16,565 nucleotides of DNA, taken from Gemmatimonadota bacterium (lineage in GTDB: Bacteria > Gemmatimonadota > Gemmatimonadetes > Longimicrobiales > RSA9). The position numbers and the translations under genes were made by a program. The notes beneath the pieces are model-generated. The model worked only from the letters and a program-made list of their open reading frames with translations, had not been told where the DNA came from and did no database searches. The stretch lies in NCBI GenBank assembly GCA_019689775.1, contig JADGGV010000036.1:1-16565 (forward strand), given 5' to 3'. This document shows positions 8,096 to 15,371 of the stretch, piece by piece; position 1 is the first letter of the stretch; the number at the start of each line of letters is the position of its first letter.

Positions 8096-8875
8096 TCACG
8101 CCGGGTAGAAGCTCCGGAGCTGGCAATCCTTGACCAGGAGGATCCGGTCGGCCCGATCGGCCAGCTCGCGGTTGTGTGTCGCCAGAACCATGGCGACGCC
8201 GTGTTCGGCACGCAACCGGAAGAACAGGTCGTGCAACTGCTCGCTCGTGTGCGAGTCCAGGTTCCCGCTCGGCTCGTCGGCCAGGAGCACCACGGGCCGG
8301 TTCGCGAGCGCCCGGGCGACGGCCACGCGCTGCTGCTCCCCGCCCGAGAGCTCGGAGGGGCGGTGCGTCAGGCGTCGGCCCAGGCCCACCGCGTCGAGCA
8401 GCTCGCGCGCCCGCTCGGCCGCCGCCGCCGGGTCCGTCCCGGCGATGAGCTGCGGGATCATGACGTTCTCCAGCGCCGAGAACTCCCGCAGGAGGTGGTG
8501 GAACTGGAAGACGAACCCGATGCGGCGGTTCCGCAGTGCGGCCAGCTCCTTCTCCGGGAGCGTGGCCAGGTCGTGCCCGTCCAGCAGGACGGCGCCCGCG
8601 GTCGGCCGGTCGAGCCCGCCCAGCAGGTGCAGCAGCGTCGATTTCCCGGCGCCGCTCGCGCCGATGATCGCGACCGCTTCACCCGGGGCGACGCGGACCT
8701 CTACCCCGTCGAGGACGGTGAGTTCGCTCCCGTCCTCCTCGGTGTACGTCTTGCGCAGCCCGCGCGCCTCGATGGCCGCCGGTGCGGGCGCCGCGGGCGC
8801 GACCACGGTCTCCGCCGCCAGTCCCGCGGCCGCGGCCCGCTCCGCGTCCCGCGCGCTCGCACCGGGATCATTCAT
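8096..8875 (-). CDS. lolD: LolD-type ABC transporter ATPase for lipoprotein release
   Basis: This protein is the ATPase of a LolCDE-type complex that lifts mature lipoproteins from the inner membrane so they can reach the outer membrane. The 259 residues contain Walker A GASGAGKS (72-79), the Q-loop VFQFHHLL (122-129), the ABC signature LSGGEQQR (176-183) and Walker B VVLLADEP (195-202). The switch histidine lies in LATHN. The FQFHHLL-EFSALENV segment is typical of LolD and the MacB group. The first 33 residues are an A/E-rich extension not present in the E. coli protein. The start ATG 8875 has GGAGG nine bases upstream and overlaps the permease gene by eight bases. That permease has LolC/E topology, which favours LolD over FtsE or MacB. 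Confidence 0.88.
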   Translation of the reverse strand: MNDPGASARDAERAAAAGLAAETVVAPAAPAPAAIEARGLRKTYTEEDGSELTVLDGVEVRVAPGEAVAIIGASGAGKSTLLHLLGGLDRPTAGAVLLDGHDLATLPEKELAALRNRRIGFVFQFHHLLREFSALENVMIPQLIAGTDPAAAAERARELLDAVGLGRRLTHRPSELSGGEQQRVAVARALANRPVVLLADEPSGNLDSHTSEQLHDLFFRLRAEHGVAMVLATHNRELADRADRILLVKDCQLRSFYPA

Positions 8876-10115
8876 GCCGGATCGCCTCCACCGGAAGGAG
8901 CCGCGAGGCTTGCCGCGCCGGGTAGATCGTGGCCGCGAACGCGACCAGGACGCTGAGCGCCACGATGGCCAGCACGTCCAGCGGATCGAGCGCGACCGGC
9001 AGCGTGTCGATGAAGTAGACGTCCCCCGGGAGCGAGATGAAGTGGTACTTCCCGAGGAGCCAGACGAGCCCGAGGCCGCCGATCGCGCCCAGGAGCGTGC
9101 CGATCACCCCGATCGCCAACCCCTGGAGCATGAAGATGCGGAGCACCGTCGCATCCGTCATGCCCATCGACTTGAGGATGCCGATCTCCCGGGTCTTGTC
9201 CGTCACCACCATGATGAGCTGGGTGATGATGTTGAACGCGGCGACCAGCACGATCAGGAACAGGATCACCCCCATGGCCAGCTTCTCGAGCTTGAGCGCG
9301 GAGAAGAGGGTCTGGTTGAGCGTCATCCAGTCCGTCGTCCAGTAGGGGAAGCCCAGGCGGCGGCTGATCGTGTCGCCCACGGCGCTGGCGTGCCACGGGT
9401 CGCGGACGTTGACGGCGATCCCGCTCACCGTGTCCGGCCCGATCCCGAGCAGCTCCTGGACCGCCGGGATCGAGGCGTACAGGTTCTGCGTATCGTACTC
9501 GTACATCCCGGTGGTGAACAGCCCCGTGACCTCGAACTGGCGGAGGCGCGGCACGATGTCGCCGAGCGGACCGCGCTTGATGCTCTCGAAGGAGGCCATC
9601 GTGACGGTGTCGCCGGCGAGGAGGCCGAGCTTGTCCGCGAGCTTGCGCCCGACGAGCACGCCCGGCAGGCCGCTGCGCGTGGGCTGGAGCGACAGCTTCC
9701 CCGACCGGATCTGCGCCTCGATCGTGGTCATCGGCACCCGGCTCGCCGTGGCATCGATGCCATAGAGCGTGCCGGGCTGCGCGTAGTCGGAGCCCGCGGT
9801 CACGCCGACCTGCGTCATGATGAACGGCTCGGCGGCCACCACGCCCGGCTGGTCCTTCACCCGCGCGTAGACCTCGCGCCAGTGCCCCATCCGGAAGCCC
9901 TGCCCCTGCTCGAACACGAAGATGTGCGGGTTCGTGCCGAGGATCTTCTCCTGGAGGTCCCGCTGAAGCCCCGTCATCACCGCGATCACGGTGATGAGCG
10001 CCATGACGCCGAGCAGCACGCCGCCCACGGCGATGACCGTGATGAGGGAGAGGAACCGCCCGCGCCGGCGCGAGGCCAGGTACCGCCGCGCGATGTACCA
10101 GTCGAGCCGCTTCAC
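8868..10115 (-). CDS. lolC: LolC/LolE-family lipoprotein-releasing permease
   Basis: This is the membrane subunit of the Lol exporter. The 415 residues show one N-terminal membrane helix (about 21-47), a periplasmic domain of about 230 residues with the MacB/LolE core fold, and three C-terminal helices (about 282-305, 330-355, 378-402). The sequence around TDKTREIGILKSMGMTDATV is the conserved cytoplasmic coupling helix that contacts the ATPase. The start is GTG 10115, overlapping the lysS stop as GTGA, with GGAGG seven bases upstream. Only one permease gene is present here, so the complex may be a homodimer or its partner may lie elsewhere. I cannot tell LolC from LolE by eye, and the symbol is a family label. 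Position next to lolD and lysS supports the assignment. Confidence 0.87.
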   Translation of the reverse strand: MKRLDWYIARRYLASRRRGRFLSLITVIAVGGVLLGVMALITVIAVMTGLQRDLQEKILGTNPHIFVFEQGQGFRMGHWREVYARVKDQPGVVAAEPFIMTQVGVTAGSDYAQPGTLYGIDATASRVPMTTIEAQIRSGKLSLQPTRSGLPGVLVGRKLADKLGLLAGDTVTMASFESIKRGPLGDIVPRLRQFEVTGLFTTGMYEYDTQNLYASIPAVQELLGIGPDTVSGIAVNVRDPWHASAVGDTISRRLGFPYWTTDWMTLNQTLFSALKLEKLAMGVILFLIVLVAAFNIITQLIMVVTDKTREIGILKSMGMTDATVLRIFMLQGLAIGVIGTLLGAIGGLGLVWLLGKYHFISLPGDVYFIDTLPVALDPLDVLAIVALSVLVAFAATIYPARQASRLLPVEAIRHE

Positions 10116-11650
10116 TCCTGCGCCTCCGGCTCGGGGCGCATCGTCGGGAACAGGATCACGTCGCGGATCGAGGGCTGATCCGTGAGCAGCATCACGAGCC
10201 GGTCGATGCCGATGCCGACGCCGCCGGTCGGCGGCATGCCGTACTCGAGCGCGCGGATGTAGTCCTCGTCCAGCGTCTGCGCCTCCTCGTCGCCCGCCTC
10301 GCGCAGCCGGACCTGCGCCAGGAAGCGCTCGCGCTGGTCGATCGGGTCGTTCAGCTCGCTGAACGCGTTCGCCAGCTCGCGCCTCGCCACCATCAGCTCG
10401 AAGCGCTCCACGAGCCGGGGGTCGCCGCGCTTCGGCTTCGCGAGCGGCGAGAGCTCGCGCGGGTAGTCGGTGATGAAGACGGGCTGCTCGAGGTGCGGTT
10501 CCACGAGCTCCTTGAACAGCTCGTCGAGGAGCTTCGGCCGGCTCAGCGTGTCCGCGTCGGCGATCCCGACGCGCCGCGCCGCGTCCCGCAGCGCGGCGGC
10601 GTCCATCTCGTCCACGCCCAGGCCGCCGTATTCCGTGAGCGCCTGGAAGTAGGGCAGGCGCCGGAACGGCGGCGTGAAGTCGAGCTCCACGCCCTGGTGC
10701 CGCAGGCGCCGCTCACCGCCGGTGACGAGCCCGACCAGCTCGACCAGGAGCTCCTCCACGAGCGCCATGACGTCCTCGTAGTCCGCGAACGCCTGGTACC
10801 ACTCGAGCATGGTGAACTCGGGGTTGTGCGTCCGGTCGATCCCCTCGTTGCGGAAGTCCTTGGCGATCTCGTAGACGCGCTCCAGCCCGCCGACGATCAG
10901 CCGCTTCAGGTACAGCTCGTCGGCGATGCGCAGGTAGAGGCGCATGTCGAGCGCGTTGTGGTGCGTGACGAACGGCCGCGCCGAGGCGCCCCCGTACAGC
11001 GGCTGGAGCACGGGCGTCTCCACCTCGATGAAGCCCCGCTCGTCCAGAAAGCGGCGGATCGCGGCGATGATCCGCGCCCGCGTCACGAAGACCTTGCGCA
11101 CCTCCGGGTTGACGGCGAGATCCGCGTAGCGCTGGCGGTAGCGCTGCTCGACGTCGACGAACCCGCTGTAGACCCGGCGCTCCCCGGTCTCGGGGTCGAC
11201 CTCCTCCTTCCCGAGCGGGAGTGGGCGAAGCGACTTCGCGAGCAGCTCGAAGGAGCGGACCAGCACCGTGGGCTCGCCGGTGCGCGTGCGCATCATCGTC
11301 CCGGCCGCGCCGATCCAGTCGCCGGTGTCGAGCAGGTCGAGCAGGTCGTACGCCGCCTCGCCGAGCTCGGCCAGCTTGAAGTAGAGCTGGATCCGGCCGC
11401 TCCGGTCCGCGAGGTGCGCGAACGTCGTCTTGCCGTGGCTGCGCAAGGCGACGAGGCGGCCCGCAACGCGCACGGCCGGCTCCGCCGCGCCGTCGCTCGC
11501 CACGCCCGCGGCCTCCGCCGCCTCGAGCGCCGCACGCGCCGCGGCCGCGTCGTGCGTGACGTCGTACTCATAGCCGAAGGGCGCGACTCCGCGCGCCCTC
11601 AGTTCCTCCAGCTTGGCGAGCCGATCCTCGAGGACCTGGCTCCGCCTCAC
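10112..11650 (-). CDS. lysS: Lysyl-tRNA synthetase, class II
   Basis: LysS charges tRNA-Lys with lysine. The product of about 512 residues has the N-terminal OB-fold anticodon-binding domain (VRVAGRLVALRSHGKTTFAHL, about 60-80). All three class II motifs follow: motif 1 at about 200-215 (FLDERGFIEVETPVL), motif 2 (KDFRNEGIDRTHNPEFTMLE, about 264-283) and motif 3 (GGVGIGIDRLVML, about 476-488). The spacing and length match bacterial LysRS. I chose GTG 11650 because a perfect AGGAGG sits five bases upstream. A GTG at 11671 would add seven residues and has AAGGAG ten bases away. Either start overlaps or abuts the prfB stop at 11661. The final GTGA couples it to the Lol permease gene. Confidence 0.95.
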   Translation of the reverse strand: MRRSQVLEDRLAKLEELRARGVAPFGYEYDVTHDAAAARAALEAAEAAGVASDGAAEPAVRVAGRLVALRSHGKTTFAHLADRSGRIQLYFKLAELGEAAYDLLDLLDTGDWIGAAGTMMRTRTGEPTVLVRSFELLAKSLRPLPLGKEEVDPETGERRVYSGFVDVEQRYRQRYADLAVNPEVRKVFVTRARIIAAIRRFLDERGFIEVETPVLQPLYGGASARPFVTHHNALDMRLYLRIADELYLKRLIVGGLERVYEIAKDFRNEGIDRTHNPEFTMLEWYQAFADYEDVMALVEELLVELVGLVTGGERRLRHQGVELDFTPPFRRLPYFQALTEYGGLGVDEMDAAALRDAARRVGIADADTLSRPKLLDELFKELVEPHLEQPVFITDYPRELSPLAKPKRGDPRLVERFELMVARRELANAFSELNDPIDQRERFLAQVRLREAGDEEAQTLDEDYIRALEYGMPPTGGVGIGIDRLVMLLTDQPSIRDVILFPTMRPEPEAQE

Positions 11651-11660
11651 CGCCGCCTCC

Positions 11661-12768
11661 TCACGTGGCACGGGCTCCGAACTCCTTCAGGTACGCCTCG
11701 ATGAACGGGTCGATGTCGCCGTTCATGACCCGCTGGATGTCGCCGATCTTCAGCTCCGTGCGGTGATCGGTCACCAGCGTATACGGCTGGAACACGTACG
11801 AGCGGATCTGGTTCCCCCAGGCGATGTCGGCCTTCTCCGACTCCAGCTTCGCGCGCTCCTCCTCGCGTCGCTCGAGCTCGCGCTGGTACAGGGCGGCCTT
11901 CAGCATCTTCATGGCCGTCGCCTTGTTCTGGAACTGGCTGCGCTCGTTCTGGCAGGCGACGACGATCCCCGTCGGCAGGTGCGTGATCCGGACCGCCGAG
12001 CTCGTCTTGTTGACGTGCTGGCCGCCCGCGCCCGAGGAGCGGTAGACGTCGATGCGAAGGTCCTTCTCCTCGATCTCGATCTCGATGTCGTCGTCGACGA
12101 GGGGGTAGACGAACACGCTGGCGAACGAGGTGTGCCGCCGGCTCTGCGCGTCGAAGGGCGAGATCCGCACCAGCCGGTGCACCCCCTTCTCCGCCTTCAG
12201 GTAGCCGTAGGCGTACTCGCCCTTGATCTCGAGCGTGACGCTCTTGATCCCGGCCTCCTCGCCCGGGAGCAGGTCCAGCACCGCGACCTCGTAGCCGTGC
12301 CGCTCCGCCCAGCGCGAGTACATGCGCATGAGCATCTCCGCCCAGTCCTGCGACTCGGTGCCGCCGGCGCCCGGGTGGATCGTGAGCAGCGCGTCGCGGA
12401 CGTCGTCGGGCCCACGCAGCATCGTGCGCAGCTCGAGCCGCTCCAGCTCCGTGTCGAGCGTGGCGACCTCCTGCTGCCACTCGGCCTCGAGCTGCGGATC
12501 CTGCTCGAGCTCGAGGAGCGCGCCCAACTCGGCGAGGTCCGCGACCTTCCGCGAGAGGGCGTCGAACGGCTCGACCCAGCCCTTCAACTCCTTGACGCGC
12601 GCGATGGTCACCCGCGCCGCCTCCTGGTCCTCCCAGAAGCCGGGCTCGGCCATGCGCGCTTCCAGCGCCGCGAGCTCTACGCGCTTGTTCTCGACGTCAA
12701 AGATAGCCTCCCAGCGCCGCCACGCGCTCGCGCTGACCGCTCAACCGGTCCTTCAGCTCCGTCGCCAT
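11661..12768 (-). CDS. prfB: Peptide chain release factor 2, with programmed +1 frameshift
   Basis: RF2 ends translation at UGA and UAA. The gene is in two frames. ATG 12768, with GAGGAGGG just upstream, opens 23 codons ending in tyrosine, leucine (CTT) and an in-frame TGA at 12699-12697. Shifting forward one base at CTT continues as GAC (Asp) from 12698 into the 330-codon main frame. The full product is 368 residues, close to the usual 365. The SD-like GGAGGC before TATCTTTGAC is the classical RF2 stimulator. The stop-codon recognition motif SPF is at 203-205 and the peptidyl-hydrolysis motif GGQ at 248-250, almost the E. coli positions. RF2 abundance controls the shift, so the gene autoregulates. 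Reading it as a 330-residue protein from the internal ATG 12653 would lose part of domain 1. Confidence 0.95.
12691..12709 (-). promoter_or_regulatory. RF2 +1 recoding site (SD-like element, CTT slip codon, TGA)
   Basis: On the minus strand the sequence reads GGAGGC TAT CTT TGA CGT. It has an SD-like GGAGG three bases before the slippery CTT, an in-frame TGA stop, and C as the base after the stop, which makes TGA weak. This matches the known RF2 recoding signal. Low RF2 lets the ribosome pause at TGA and slip onto the +1 frame (GAC). Confidence 0.93.
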
Positions 12769-12791
12769 GTCCCTCCTCGTCTTCTAACACG

Positions 12792-12817
12792 TGAGGCCGT
12801 CCCGGCGGACGGCCTCA
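12792..12817 (-). other. Perfect 11-bp hairpin in the prfB leader
   Basis: TGAGGCCGTCC and its exact complement flank a four-base loop. The hairpin lies 23 bases before the prfB ATG, just upstream of its ribosome site. No T-run follows on either strand, so a rho-independent terminator is not obvious. It could be a leader structure, an mRNA stabiliser or the processed 3' end of the upstream transcript. Confidence 0.55.
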
Positions 12818-12840
12818 TGACGTCGTCGAAACGACACCGA

Positions 12841-12869
12841 AATCTAACGGAATCGCGCGCCCACGGCAA
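12841..12869 (-). promoter_or_regulatory. Candidate sigma70-type promoter for prfB
   Basis: On the minus strand TTGCCG (12869-12864) is separated by 17 bases from TAGATT (12846-12841). Each box matches four of six consensus positions. It lies in the 125-base gap between the zinc-ribbon gene and prfB, the longest gene-free stretch in the window. Transcription would start near 12834 and give a leader of about 65 bases containing the hairpin. Evidence is pattern only. Confidence 0.35.
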
Positions 12870-12893
12870 CCGAGCGGGGCGGCGCCGGCGGCC

Positions 12894-13343
12894 TCAGAAC
12901 ACGCGGTTCCCGGCCGCGAGGATGTCGTTCAGCGCGCGGCGGAAGTGTGGCGTGCCCTTGGCCAGCTCGTCCCCGACCTGGGCCACGTACTCCTCCCAGC
13001 TCTTCATGATCTCGTCCCGGAACTCGGTGCGGAGCGCGCCGGCGGCGAGCGCCCGGTCGCGCCGCTCCCGGTGGTAGGCGACGATGTCCGAGACCAGCGC
13101 CCGCGCGATCCGCTGGGCGCGCGCGTTCGGATCCTGCGCGCCGAAGAAGGAGCGGACCGGCTGCGGCGCGGGCGCGGCGGCGGGAGCCGCGACGGTGACC
13201 GGCGCCGGGGAAGGGGCGGCGCCCTGGCGCGTCAGCAGGAACACGCCGTGGCAGCGGGCGCAGCGGACGCGCACGCCCTCGACGGGGACGCGCTCCGGGT
13301 CGACGCGGTAGAGCGCCTGGCATTCCGTGCAGTTGATGTTCAT
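12894..13343 (-). CDS. MJ0042-type zinc-ribbon protein with helical C-terminal domain
   Basis: This 149-residue protein has no assigned function. Its first 35 residues are a zinc-ribbon of the MJ0042 type. C5/C8 and C28/C31 form two CxxC pairs around the characteristic ALYRVDPERVPVEGVRVRC segment. A proline/alanine linker covers about 42-76. The last 65 residues are predicted helical (NARAQRIARALVSDIVAYH, then EEYVAQVGDEL and HFRRALNDILA). I recall similar ribbon-plus-helix proteins in myxobacteria and relatives, but I cannot confirm that here. I chose ATG 13343 because it begins directly at the ribbon and overlaps the GGDEF stop as ATGA. The upstream extension in the same frame is only the other gene out of frame. 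Coupling to a GGDEF protein suggests a shared signalling or regulatory task, which is inference. Confidence 0.8.
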   Translation of the reverse strand: MNINCTECQALYRVDPERVPVEGVRVRCARCHGVFLLTRQGAAPSPAPVTVAAPAAAPAPQPVRSFFGAQDPNARAQRIARALVSDIVAYHRERRDRALAAGALRTEFRDEIMKSWEEYVAQVGDELAKGTPHFRRALNDILAAGNRVF

Positions 13344-14338
13344 GAGTCGATCGGCACGTCCATGGGCTGCGGCGAGTGCGCCGCGCATCCGGACAGGAGG
13401 TCCAGCGAGTCCGAGCGCCGGTCGACCGCGTAGATCGACCCCGGCAGCTTCTTGGCGAAACTCTTCATCTCCGTGGCCAGCTCGCTGACCCGCGCGGTGT
13501 GCGTGAAGCGGCGCGAGGCGTTCGTCACGACGCCAATGGAGAGCGTCATCAGCGGGACCCAGAGGATGTTGCCCCGGCGGTCCCGGCCGAGGAAGTAGCC
13601 GGCGCGCCGGTCCTCCTCGGTGTACTGGTACGGGATCAGCTCGTCGAAGAGCGCGATGATCTCCTCGCAGCAGACCCGCATGACGTCCAGGGGTACGTTG
13701 AAGATGAAGTCATCCCCGCCGATGTGGCCGACGAAGCCGTCGGAGGTGTACGCCACGACGACGTCGCGCAGAATCTTCGACAGGAGCAGGATGACCCGGT
13801 CGCCCTCGGTGTAGCCGTACCGGTCGTTGAACTCCTTGAAGTGATCGAGGTCCGCGTAGCAGACCGCGAAGAGCCCGCCCGAACGCATCCGTTCGGCGAT
13901 GTCGCGCTCGATGCGCGCCGTTCCCGGAAGTCGGGTGGTCGGGTGCACGCTCAGGTCGCGCTCGGTGCGCCGCCATGCCATCTCGAGCCGCAGCACTTGC
14001 TCGCGCTCGCTCAGCGTGCGGCCCAGCACCTCGTCGGCGCCGGCCTCGATCAACGCGTACACCGCCTCCTCACGGCTCGACTCGTGGAACACGACGATCG
14101 GCACGATGGCGGTGAACGCATCGCGCTTGAGCGCCCGGCACAGCTCCAGCACGTCCGAGCCGTCCTCGGAGCACAGCGCGAGGATCGACGGTGTGGTCCG
14201 GTTCACCAGCTCGACCACCTGCGCGGCGGTCTCGACGGCGACGATCGCCTGTCCGTTCTCTCGCGCAAAGATCCCGACCGCCGGTGGCACCGGTCGAGCA
14301 CCCGGCGAGAAGAAGACCACGCGTGATCTCACGACCAT
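13340..14338 (-). CDS. Pseudo-receiver GGDEF-domain protein
   Basis: The 332 residues combine a response-regulator-like N-terminal half (about 5-122) with a GGDEF domain (about 128-318), which in active members makes cyclic di-GMP. The receiver half keeps the fold pattern (PSILALC-SEDGSDVLELCRAL and EAGADEVL). It has cysteine 56 where the phosphoaccepting aspartate is expected, no acidic pair near the start, and arginine for the conserved lysine. It therefore probably cannot be phosphorylated. The GGDEF half has HPTTRLPG (132-139), YADLDHFKEFNDRYG (161-175) and the signature GHIGGDDF (204-211), with D in place of E. The RxxD inhibitory site is absent. The GHIGGDDF variant occurs in other GGDEF proteins, so activity is possible but uncertain. 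ATG 14338 lacks a Shine-Dalgarno. The gene is coupled to the zinc-ribbon gene by ATGA. Confidence 0.85.
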   Translation of the reverse strand: MVVRSRVVFFSPGARPVPPAVGIFARENGQAIVAVETAAQVVELVNRTTPSILALCSEDGSDVLELCRALKRDAFTAIVPIVVFHESSREEAVYALIEAGADEVLGRTLSEREQVLRLEMAWRRTERDLSVHPTTRLPGTARIERDIAERMRSGGLFAVCYADLDHFKEFNDRYGYTEGDRVILLLSKILRDVVVAYTSDGFVGHIGGDDFIFNVPLDVMRVCCEEIIALFDELIPYQYTEEDRRAGYFLGRDRRGNILWVPLMTLSIGVVTNASRRFTHTARVSELATEMKSFAKKLPGSIYAVDRRSDSLDLLSGCAAHSPQPMDVPIDS

Positions 14339-14354
14339 TGACTTGGGGGGAGTG

Positions 14355-14366
14355 CGGGACGTCCCG
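14355..14366. promoter_or_regulatory. 12-bp perfect palindrome in the leader of the GGDEF gene
   Basis: CGGGACGTCCCG reads identically on both strands. It lies between the candidate -10 box and the GGDEF start codon, a position suited to an operator or leader hairpin. No regulator can be named. Confidence 0.35.
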
Positions 14367-14384
14367 AGGAGAGATACGGCTCAA

Positions 14385-14412
14385 GCTACAACCATGCCAG
14401 GGCGGTTGTCAA
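14385..14412 (-). promoter_or_regulatory. Candidate promoter for the GGDEF/zinc-ribbon pair
   Basis: On the minus strand a perfect TTGACA (14412-14407) is followed after 16 bases by TGTAGC (14390-14385), a weak -10 with three of six matches. It overlaps the stop codon of the unknown exported-protein gene and precedes a 70-base gap, the natural place for a new transcription start. Confidence 0.45.
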
Positions 14413-15371
14413 ATACTGCCCCATGGCCAACCTACCCGGACGGCGGCCTGCCAGCGCATGGCGGAGCCGTCCGGCTCGAACCCGGTACGCACCTCGATGA
14501 CCTGCGAGCCGGTCAGCGCCCGCAGGCGGGCCGCCACGAACGCGTCCACGGCGCTCGCGACGTGGTTCGCAAGGAGCAGCGCCAGCGTGCGGTCGCGCAG
14601 CCGGAACGTGGCATCGGCCCGGTGAAAGAGGTCGACGTACACCTGCTGCTCGAGGTAGCGGTTCCCCCAGTCCCAGGCGTAGGCCGGCGGGATCGCGTTC
14701 TGCCGATAGTACGCCAGCGCCTTCTCGTAGGCGGAGGTCCCGGGGACGGGCGGCGAGGCGCCGAGGTAGAGGTCCTTCGCCAGCTTCCAGACCGAGGCGT
14801 TGTACGTCCCCGGGGCCGTGTCGGGCTCCAGCTCGGGCGTCCGCGGGTCCATGTCGAACGGTCCGCTGGCGTCGTACGTCCCCTTGCTCAGGAGCTCGTA
14901 ATACTCGAATGCGGTGTCGCGGCGAGCGCCGATGCTCACCCGGCGAGCGACCTCCCAGGCCACGTCGCGGTAGCGCCGCTCGTAGCTCCGGGCGGAGCGG
15001 TGGTAGCGCGCCACGTTCCACCACCCGAACAGCTCGCCGGCGGCGATCGGGATCCAGCGGTCGAGGCGAAGCACGTACTCGCCCGCGCCGGGGGCGCCAG
15101 CGGAGAGGAGCGCCACCAGCACCGGGCTCGGGGTGGGGCGAGGGCGTGTCGAGTCGGTCGGGAAGCGGTCCGGGCTCACGCGGGCCTGCGCGCGGGCGGG
15201 CCCCGCCGCCGCGCCGAGCACGAGGAGCGCCGCAAGGGCGCCGTGCCGCAGGCGCGTCCCGAGCGCAGCCGGCGATGCGCGACGGCCGATGCATGCGCTG
15301 GCCGCGGCGAGCCGCCGACCGTTGCGCGCAGCGCCCCGCCGGGCCGCGCGATCAGAGCGGCTTCGCCTCAT
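14409..15371 (-). CDS. Exported protein of unknown function
   Basis: I do not recognise this 320-residue protein by name. After a long basic n-region (many R, residues 1-43), a hydrophobic segment at 44-58 ends in GPARA-QA near residue 62, a good signal peptidase site. The mature part has a proline-rich stretch (70-83). A hydrophobic conserved-looking segment follows (VALLSAGAPGAGEYVLRLDRWIPIAAGELFGWWNVARYH, 86-124), then an aromatic-rich middle (YNASVWKLAKDLYLG). The C-terminal helix has ANHVASAVDAFVAARL (268-283). The pattern PGAGEY...W..P...GE.....N together with a late NHVASAVDAF resembles small DUF5683-like envelope proteins, a weak guess. The ATG 15371 lies inside the end of the Trm112-like gene (20-base overlap). 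A later start is possible because the n-region is unusually long. The product probably faces the periplasm or outer membrane. Confidence 0.72.
   Translation of the reverse strand: MRRSRSDRAARRGAARNGRRLAAASACIGRRASPAALGTRLRHGALAALLVLGAAAGPARAQARVSPDRFPTDSTRPRPTPSPVLVALLSAGAPGAGEYVLRLDRWIPIAAGELFGWWNVARYHRSARSYERRYRDVAWEVARRVSIGARRDTAFEYYELLSKGTYDASGPFDMDPRTPELEPDTAPGTYNASVWKLAKDLYLGASPPVPGTSAYEKALAYYRQNAIPPAYAWDWGNRYLEQQVYVDLFHRADATFRLRDRTLALLLANHVASAVDAFVAARLRALTGSQVIEVRTGFEPDGSAMRWQAAVRVGWPWGSI

Noticed and set aside
12697..12699. In-frame TGA in prfB as a pseudogene mutation or sequencing error
   Set aside because: The surrounding GGAGG-TATCTTTGAC is the known RF2 recoding signal, and the +1 frame continues perfectly into RF2 domain 1.
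13344..13388. Fifteen extra N-terminal residues for the zinc-ribbon protein
   Set aside because: The zinc-ribbon begins right at ATG 13343, which also forms a typical ATGA overlap; the extension is the GGDEF gene out of frame.
14386..15294. 302-codon minus-strand frame overlapping the unknown exported protein
   Set aside because: It is arginine/glycine/proline-rich without signal peptide or hydrophobic pattern, whereas the other frame has a signal peptide and balanced composition.
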